21,610 nt of DNA from Dunaliella salina (lineage: Eukaryota > Chlorophyta > Chlorophyceae > Chlamydomonadales > Dunaliellaceae): assembly GCA_002284615.2 (NCBI GenBank), contig MU069476.1:386584-408193 (forward strand), in the 5' to 3' direction. Shown in pieces: positions 16,756 to 21,610 of this stretch. Position numbers and translations under genes: made by a program. Under the pieces are notes generated by a model. That model searched no databases. It was not told where the DNA came from and worked only from the letters and a program-made list of their open reading frames with translations. Numbering within the stretch: position 1 is the stretch's first letter; the number at the start of each line of letters is the position of its first letter.

Positions 16756-17166
16756 TTATCCAGCGCAGACTTTTACTTTGTTCAATAAGTTAGGTGCACA
16801 TGGCGCCCATTCACATTCGTGAGGTTGCCTCATGCGGCTAGTTCTGGTGCACCTCCGTGAGGAGCTGCGCAAAGCGTGATGGGAATGGGTAGGAGAAACA
16901 TCGTTAGAAGTATGTGTGGCATTAAAAGGGGTGATCATAACAGCATCTGGTCGACTGGAGTTGAGTGTTTTTCTCTCTGGGAGGTTACAAGGGAAGAAGT
17001 GAGCAGGTAAAGTTCTGTTTGAGGCATGTGTAGGGTGTTGGAGGTTGTGTTGGGCAAGCTTAAAATGGCTTCCTATGTCTGTGTTTACTAGGCCTGCCCC
17101 TACAGGACATTTGCTGAGGGCTTTTGCAATCATCTTGCCCGCAATGTTATGGCGTTCAGTTTTCAT
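16756..17166 (-). pseudogene. LINE B1 pre-nuclease and RPD region
   Basis: Frame with AKALSKCPVGAGLVNTDIGS, FKLAQHNLQHPTHASNRTLP, FFPCNLPERKTLNSSRPDAV and the Ser/Arg-rich stretch SHHALRSSSRR. It aligns over most of its length with B2. The match ends at 16790, where LINE A5 begins; the rest of the open frame (16756-16789) is LINE A5 sequence. Confidence 0.7.
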
Positions 17167-17184
17167 GTTGGAGATGATATAGTT

Positions 17185-17731
17185 TTAGCAGCCTGAGAGC
17201 ATATGTAGTGTGCTGGCCAAGTGATGGCAGCCTGGGAGGGGGCAAGATGGATCAGTTGACCTTTTACAACTTTCTGCGTGTTTTTTGTAGTAGAGGGTGC
17301 CTGTGCGGTACTGCAGGATGGTACGCTTCATGGGTGCAAAAATATTGGGCATATTTCTGAAAGCATTGCTGAATTTTTTGTCTACTTGCGGTAATAAGTT
17401 TTGATCAGTAAGAGTAGTACCTTGTTTTGGCATTGGCATATCCAAGCTTGTGTTTAGAATGCATATGGGATTTGAGGGCATCTTCAAGATTGGGGAAATA
17501 GTTGAGCTTGTGGGCGGGTGGTGGACCCGCAGATGTGCCTGCAGCATGCACTCTTTCTTCCTTGGCTAACCAGAAAGCATTTGTAAATGGATTTCCACCA
17601 GGACCTGCACCAGGGATCTCGGTGTCTGCCATGCAGTTCTGGGCTTGCTTTGCTTGATGTTTTGCAATTGCTTCTGCACATTCATTCCAGCGATGCCAGC
17701 ATGGGACTTTTAAAGTTGAATTTTGGTGCAA
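17185..17731 (-). pseudogene. LINE B1 RNase H end, linker and zinc finger
   Basis: Two overlapping frames: 17731-17405 starts with a shifted RNase H end (WNECAEAIAKHQAKQAQ, with HAGIAG just out of frame) and the linker HKLNYFPNLEDALKSHMHSK; 17547-17185 carries FAPMKRTILQYRTGTLYYKK and CPLPGCHHLASTLHMLSGC. The finger has an insertion (C-x4-C) compared with family A. This segment is missing from B2. Confidence 0.7.
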
Positions 17732-17750
17732 GAGTTGCTTATAAGAGGTG

Positions 17751-17847
17751 AAATCATTTTGAGGATGCCCCCTTGATTATGCTTCAGGTGTTTCTCATGG
17801 TAAAGAAGTTGTTTATATATTTGTTTACATATATGTATATATTTGTT
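17751..17847. other. Short AT-rich spacer between LINE B1 and LINE B2
   Basis: About 100 bp with TATATATTTGTTTACATATATG-like sequence. It is where B2's 3' tail abuts the truncated 5' end of B1. Confidence 0.4.
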
Positions 17848-17925
17848 GAAAAGAAAAAGAAAAGAAAAACTACGTAGGCAGAGAAACCCTCCCTACATCA
17901 ATTAAGGAAAAGGAGACACATTGGC

Positions 17926-18942
17926 TCAAAAGAGAGCCGTGTGCCCCCTCCACCACAAGGTATGAAAAAGAGAATGGTAATGTGGATCTGGAGGGTCACT
18001 AGAAGCACCTGGCTCTAGAACCTGGCAGTTGGAAGTATTCTTGTTTTCAATAGCGCGGCGTGTGGAGACTAGTTTGTGGGCATATTGAACAGAATGGGCA
18101 TGAAGTTGTTGAGCAAGCTTCGTGGCACGCTGGTGATCCAATCCTAGTTGTTTGAATTGCTTTAGGGTATGCTCAGTGTAAATAGTTCCACCTACACCCA
18201 GGAGAATAGGGTGAATTGTAACAGCTTTAGCATTAACAAGTTTACAAAGGTCTGCGTGCTGCTGCTTTGCCGCGTTCAACTGATGCTCTGGCCTTGTGTC
18301 TTCACAGAACTTGATTTCTATTAGGTGCACATGGCGTTCATTTGCACGAAGTTCATGGGGTTGCCTCATGCGGCTAGTTCTGGTGGTTCTCCGTGAGGAG
18401 CTGCGCAAAGCGTGATGGGAATGGGTAGGAGAAACATCGTTAGAAGTATGTTTGGCATTAAAAGGGGTGATCAAAGCAGCATCCGGTCGACTGGAGTTGA
18501 GTCTTTTCCTCTCTGGAAGGTTACGAGGGAAGAAGTAAGCAGGTAAAGTTCTGTTTGAGGCATGTGTAGGGAGTTGGAGGTTGTGTTGAGCAAGCTTAAA
18601 ATTGCTTCCTATGTCTGTGTAGACCAGGCCTGCCCCTACAGGGCATTTGCTGAGGGCTTTTGTTGACATATTTGTTGTGAAGGAAGTGAGGCTGTCTGGT
18701 GCAATGTTTGCATATTTGGCGATGATAGCAGCAGCAATTGCTGCCAATGCAGCTTGAGTTATGGTTTTAGCAATCCCAGCACCGTTTGGTTCTACAAAAT
18801 TCTTGCTGTCAGTGGACGGGCAGTAGACGCCTGCTCCAAGTTCTTGCTTGCCGCTATGGACAAGGCAGCCGCCATCTGTATGCGCCCAAATCCTCCAATC
18901 AGCAACTTCGAGAGTTAGAAAAGCACTGGATTGGCTAGGCAC
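17926..18942 (-). pseudogene. LINE B2 RNase H (partial) and REL nuclease with intact core motifs
   Basis: The longest frame of the window (338 codons). It begins in RNase H: WRIWAHTDGGCLVHSG keeps the first catalytic Asp, but the Glu of the R/QAELAAI motif is Ala (TQAALAAIAAAI). After FTTNM the frame jumps by an in-frame deletion to TKALSKCPVGAGLVYTDIG. Next is the nuclease: NSSRPDAALITPF (RPD codons 18481-18489), a Ser/Arg-rich spacer, RHVHLIEIKFCEDTRPE (EIK codons 18310-18318), the AAKQQHADL helix, ILLGVGGTIYTEHTLKQFK, LGLDHQRATKLAQQLHAHSV, and a PPDPH-containing end. Both PD and ExK motifs are present, unlike every other copy here. Alternative reading as a PD-(D/E)XK nuclease of other origin is unlikely given the context. 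Confidence 0.8.
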
Positions 18943-18954
18943 CGAGCCTCTATC

Positions 18955-19347
18955 TCAAATACTCATGTGTGAATTTTTAGGGTGTTTGGCAAGGTGTTGT
19001 TTGTCAAATGAGAGGCGTTCCAGTTTATTGAAACCTGGCATTTGAGCATGCATGGGATTCAGGACAGGGCGGCTGCTGACATTCGTCAGCTTCCACTGTG
19101 CGGCTTCTTTCAAATCTCCTTTTAGGCCCTGTAGCCAGCCTTTGTTATGGTTGTTGAGATGAACTCGAGCTGCAGTGTTCCAAACAGCAAAGATATGAAG
19201 GTTCAAGGTATGCTGAGGCAGAGGTACCTCTTGGTTAGGACAGGAATGGGGAGCACTGTAACCAAGTTTCTTGCAAGGCACTGTTCCAAGGTCATAATAG
19301 AGGTGGGGATAGGCAGTGACAAGTTTAATGCAGAGGTTGGTTTTCAT
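18955..19347 (-). pseudogene. LINE B2 linker between reverse transcriptase and RNase H
   Basis: Frame of 130 codons with AYPHLYYDLGTVPCKKLGYS, WNTAARVHLNNHNKGWLQGL, NPMHAQMPGFNKLERLS. It has no catalytic motif that I know but is well-formed protein and is directly followed, after one stop, by the RNase H frame, so it belongs to the same polyprotein. Confidence 0.6.
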
Positions 19348-19598
19348 GTCTTATTCCAAGCTGGAAGGAACATGAAGGTAGCAATGGCCTTTGTGTTGAG
19401 AAAGGCAGTGTAAATGGCATGTTGCAAAGTTTGGGTCATGATTCCCTTGTATAAATGGGACGGCAGACTGAGAGGCCTGAGAATTTGGATGAGAAGGCAT
19501 CACGCACGGCGCCAAAAAAATGCCTCGGGAGTCCGCACTCCAATGATTCTGGTATTGTGGGTTGTGGTCTAGTGGGGAGGCTGATTTTTCTTGGGTTA

Positions 19599-19905
19599 CT
19601 AAAGCCCATTTTTGAAAGGCAGTATAGTATGAATGTGAGTTAGAAGCGCTCGTGAAAAAGAGTCTTTGATCTTCTTGCTAGAGTGCTTTTTTTTAAGTAT
19701 GGATTTGCGGGAAAGGAGTCCTTGCAGCTCAGTAGCAAAGCTGCATGGAGCTGGTGTTGTTTTCTCGTGCATACCAGCAAGCTTGGCCCCATAGAAAGCC
19801 CTGTAGAGGATTTGGAAGCGTTTAGGGGGTATCATACCAACACATTTCATGTAAGGTTTAACGTCCTTAGTCGGCAAAAGCCATCTGACAAGGGACAGGT
19901 TCACT
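19599..19905 (-). pseudogene. LINE B2 upstream fragment
   Basis: Reads NLSLVRWLLPTKDVKPYMKC, VGMIPPKRFQILYRAFYGAK, SFATELQGLLSRKSILKK. Placement upstream of the linker suggests the region between the N-terminal endonuclease and the reverse transcriptase; this is inference from order alone. Confidence 0.5.
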
Positions 19906-19949
19906 CGAGCTGAGGGCTTGGGGTGCGAGTGGACTGCTACTCTGCTTGC

Positions 19950-20443
19950 TCTTCATGCTGCTGCTTAGCTGTTCTTGGGCTAGCTGCAGAGTGCTGGCTT
20001 GGCTGCAGCACACAGAGAATTCTTGGGGCAGACACAGTAGGTGTGGACCAGCTTCTCCAGGTTAGCGTTACATCAGGGACAGGGCATCCCTGGCACAAGG
20101 CCAGGGATAACAGAAACGGAGCCAAACCTCAAGGAAAGGAGGAGCAGAAGGTTAAATAAGACAGAGAATCCAATAGACCCCAACCCCACTTAAATACAGG
20201 TCACACTTCACACACTTGTTTGTACCATGATTCAGCAATGCCACAAATTTGACGTGACAGCCCTGCGTATTATATATGCAAGCCATGTGCGCTGTGTGAA
20301 TTTCTGGGAGAATGAGGGGGGATGGAGAAGGAGGGGAACAGCTGTTGGATCCTGTGTCTGATGATGCTGGATGAGGGGGTTGCTGATCTGCGTACTTCAC
20401 CATGTCAACCTCACGTAGCCAATACTCGCATGAGCCTGAAGTG
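19950..20443. other. No gene recognised
   Basis: Short overlapping open frames on both strands without domain signatures. TGTAAC occurs on the minus strand near 20070, which could be a poly(A) signal for the minus-strand frame at 20444-20577. Confidence 0.4.
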
Positions 20444-20577
20444 TTATGTCTGCTTGAGGACTAGTGCATCAAATGTGATTTTGTTGCGCAGTTCAGTTTC
20501 CAGTTTCTGCTGCCACACATTGGTCGCATCATGTTGTTCAAAGCGCTGTCTTTCAAGATTTGAGAGGACAGAATCTG
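20444..20577 (-). CDS. Candidate minus-strand exon or LINE fragment, helical protein end
   Basis: The minus-strand sequence TTCTTTATACCCACAG before 20577 is a good acceptor, and the following 43 codons read DSVLSNLERQRFEQHDATNV then WQQKLETELRNKITFDALVL, KQT and TAA (20444-20446). This is clearly protein-like and helical. It may be the last exon of a host gene or a piece of a LINE ORF, since the frame also stays open upstream of the acceptor. I do not recognise the family. Confidence 0.42.
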
Positions 20578-20585
20578 CTGTGGGT

Positions 20586-20748
20586 ATAAAGAAGTTAGGT
20601 TGGCTGGGAAGGACAAATGTGAAGGGGCAAACAAAGTCTACTGGAAAGGACGGAGGTGATGGGCGACGTATCAGATGCGAAAGCTCCTGAAGTCTTAAGA
20701 AAGCAAGTTAAACAGCATTCAAAGGTTGACAAGCCAAGAAGCAAGTGC
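20586..20748. other. Segment related to 12817-12880
   Basis: Shares AAAGKC..GCAAACAAAGTCYACYRGRAAGGACG-type blocks with the unassigned piece after LINE A2. At both sites this piece lies next to family A nuclease sequence: upstream of A6 here, downstream of A2 there. Confidence 0.35.
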
Positions 20749-21107
20749 AGTTGCTGGAACTGCCTTCAATCTCTACACTATTGATCCCCTCTGCAAACTT
20801 GGCCTAACCAAAGATAGAGCTCACAGAACTGCCAAAGAACTCCACCATTACGCTTTGAAGTCCTTCCAATTCAGTAACATGAGCAATGGGGGTTTGGGGG
20901 AGGGGGCTACAGGGCGGGCTGCGCACAGGACAGCAAAACGCGCGGCTGGACGGATGGCTGACAACCCGCCTGACTCACATTAGCTGGGCTGCTCATGGCT
21001 AGCCTATGTTGGTGGGGCTCACTGTTAGTTTCAGCGCTGACTGTTGGTTCTTTCCTTAATGCACGCTGGTTAGTGCCAGCGCAGACTCTTTACTTCTACT
21101 TCATAAG
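20749..21107 (+). mobile_element. LINE A6, 3'-terminal family A fragment
   Basis: Starts within the C-terminal nuclease module: VAGTAFNLYTIDPLCKLGLT, KDRAHRTAKELHHYALKS (compare GVAGTIYTPYTID.LRNSGLT in A5), then a GC-rich end with RMADNPPDSH (compare NPPDPH in A4) and a stop. The 3' end GCGCTGACTGTTGG..CCTTAATGCACGCTGG..CCAGCGCAGACTCTTTAC..CATAAG matches A5 and not A1/A3/A4, so A5 and A6 form a subfamily. Confidence 0.75.
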
Positions 21108-21250
21108 GTAAGTGACATCGGTATATTTTGGTGCAAGGGCAGCTGGGTAGAATCATAGCAGTCCCATGGGGGAAAATAGAAATAATAGAGAACTGTGCTA
21201 AAATTTCAGACACGGCATTTCAGGCAAGCAGACACGAACTTGGCTTATGC
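21108..21250 (+). repeat. Dispersed repeat R, copy 3 (longer)
   Basis: Begins GTAAGTGACATCGGTATATT directly after the AATAAG/CATAAG-type end of LINE A6 and includes CAAGGGCAGCTGGGTAGAA. Its distal part (GACACGGCATTTCAGGCAAG, ACGAACTTGGCT) matches copy 2. Confidence 0.6.
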
Positions 21251-21427
21251 TAAGATATCAGCATGGTTTAATGAAGTCTCTAAGGCGTGTTGGACTACCG
21301 AGAGGTGCACAGCTGAGCCGCTGCTGGAAGTGAGTGCGCAGGTCTGTCAGATCCTGAGAAGGATGTCCCAGAATTGTGCGCCCCTGATCTTGCACAGTGT
21401 GCAAATCACATCTGTTGCAAATCCAAG

Positions 21428-21485
21428 GTGAGGTTACATCGCCTTATCCGCCTACAAGGGCAGCTGAGCGGACAAACAGAGGCAT
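21428..21485 (+). repeat. Dispersed repeat R, copy 4
   Basis: GTGAGGTTACATCGCCTTAT..CCGCCTACAAGGGCAGCTGAG after CCAAG; closest to copy 1. The following 35 bases lead into the terminal microsatellite. Confidence 0.7.
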
Positions 21486-21516
21486 GTAGCCAAACCAGTC
21501 TGAAAGTAACAGAAAG

Positions 21517-21520
<4 letters not shown>

Positions 21521-21610
<90 letters not shown>
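21521..21610. repeat. (TG)n microsatellite at the right window edge
   Basis: A pure 90-base TG run ends the window, in inverted sense to the AC run at the left edge. Confidence 0.97.

Larger units (their letters stand above)
15348..16789 (+). mobile_element. LINE A5, 5'-truncated family A copy in + orientation
   Basis: 1,442 bp between copies of TTAGGTGCA (15339-15347, 16790-16798), also inserted into LINE B1, 6 bp from LINE A4 and in the opposite direction. It holds more of RNase H than the other family A copies: RAELAAILVAL (catalytic Glu kept; one frameshift just before it) and KVKSHSGILGNEGADAHA (15643-15679 for the core). Then come the linker, the zinc finger CPSCGAPDNISHTLLRC (16115-16165), a nuclease region that has lost the RPD segment and reads GLK for ELK, the GVAGTIYTPYT module, and an end CCAGCGCAGACTTTTACTTT..AATAAG that differs from A1/A3/A4 and matches A6. 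Confidence 0.87.
12906..17750 (-). mobile_element. LINE B1, family B copy split by three insertions
   Basis: Pieces: 12906-12942 (polypyrimidine tail and TACGTAG end), 13432-13867 (3' end and C-terminal part), 15328-15347 (scrap of nuclease core), 16790-17750 (RPD part, zinc finger, end of RNase H). Alignment with B2 shows they were once contiguous. In minus order the protein part has NECAEAIAKHQA (RNase H end, frameshifted just before it), CPLPGCHHLASTLHMLSGC (codons 17188-17244), ALSKCPVGAGLV, SSRPDAVMITPF (RPD codons 16945-16953), then the insertions, then the TRPE.QLNAAKQQHADL helix. Even before the insertions it had lost 14 nt covering EIK. Confidence 0.8.
17848..19920 (-). mobile_element. 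LINE B2, family B copy with internal deletion
   Basis: The 3' tail (17848-17869, TTTTTCTTTTCTTTTTCTTT in sense) lies at left; the 5' limit is about 19905-19950. Minus order: a pre-RT-like block (MKCVGMIPPKRFQILYRAFY, 19905-19599), a frameshifted part with ATFMFLPAWNK, a conserved linker (AYPHLYYDLGTVPC, KKLGYSAPHSCPNQEVPLP, KGWLQGLKGDLKEAAQWKLT; 19347-18955), RNase H N-terminus (HTDGG), REL nuclease and 3' end. It lacks the second half of RNase H and the zinc finger (deletion near 18663). No YADD reverse transcriptase motif found. Confidence 0.83.

Noticed and set aside
13868..16789. Twin-priming (5' inversion) of a single LINE to explain inverted copies A4 and A5
   Set aside because: Both halves carry the same 3' regions (RNase H end to 3' terminus) with different sequences and each has its own flanking repeat, so they are two insertions.

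Overview
The window looks like nuclear DNA of a eukaryotic green alga, probably of the Chlamydomonadales (a volvocalean or Dunaliella-type genome is my best guess; species not determinable). The reasons are short exons with GT-AG borders, a TGTAA poly(A) signal after a well-formed last exon, Gln/Ala/Gly/Ser-rich low-complexity coding sequence, many microsatellites, and above all degenerate non-LTR retrotransposons whose C-terminal order is RNase H, then a CCHC-type zinc finger, then a PD-(D/E)XK (restriction-enzyme-like, REL) nuclease. As I recall, that order is typical of the algal Dualen/RandI LINEs. No bacterial-style gene, rRNA, tRNA or CRISPR array was seen.

Layout. 1-10.0 kb is host gene territory on the + strand: a low-complexity exon (about 74-621), a duplicated small exon (2010-2104 and 2381-2453), two convincing phase-0 exons (2951-2989, 3193-3369) and a last exon with stop codon and TGTAA signal (9872-10003). 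Whether all belong to one gene is inference. A candidate minus-strand exon lies at 5170-5289. The space between is filled by a tandem pair of a roughly 0.65/1.16 kb repeat (5.7-7.5 kb), into whose second copy a 1.59-kb 5'-truncated LINE (A1) inserted with an 11-bp target duplication.

10.2-21.5 kb is a nest of dead LINEs. Family A copies: A1 (7534-9123, -), A2 (about 10641-12688, +, in three pieces), A3 (12255-12514, +), A4 (13868-15327, -), A5 (15348-16789, +), A6 (about 20749-21107, +). Family B copies: B1 (about 12906-17750, -, in several pieces) and B2 (about 17848-19920, -). One family C copy (10664-about 11606, -) has a different C-terminus and a hexamer-repeat 3' tail. The order of events can be read: C and A3 inserted into A2; A4 and A5 inserted, in opposite directions and 6 bp apart, into the nuclease-core region of B1; a 39-bp scrap of family B inserted into A5; an unidentified 489-bp piece interrupts the 3' end of B1.

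None of the LINE copies can be autonomous: all are 5'-truncated, no reverse transcriptase catalytic motif was found, and each family A nuclease core that can be read has lost a key residue. B2 alone keeps both RPD and EIK nuclease motifs. The most notable results are the comparison of nuclease-core decay, the clustering of three LINE insertions in the nuclease-core segment, the polypyrimidine 3' tails shared by families A and B, and the very small LINE insertion with a perfect 14-bp target duplication.
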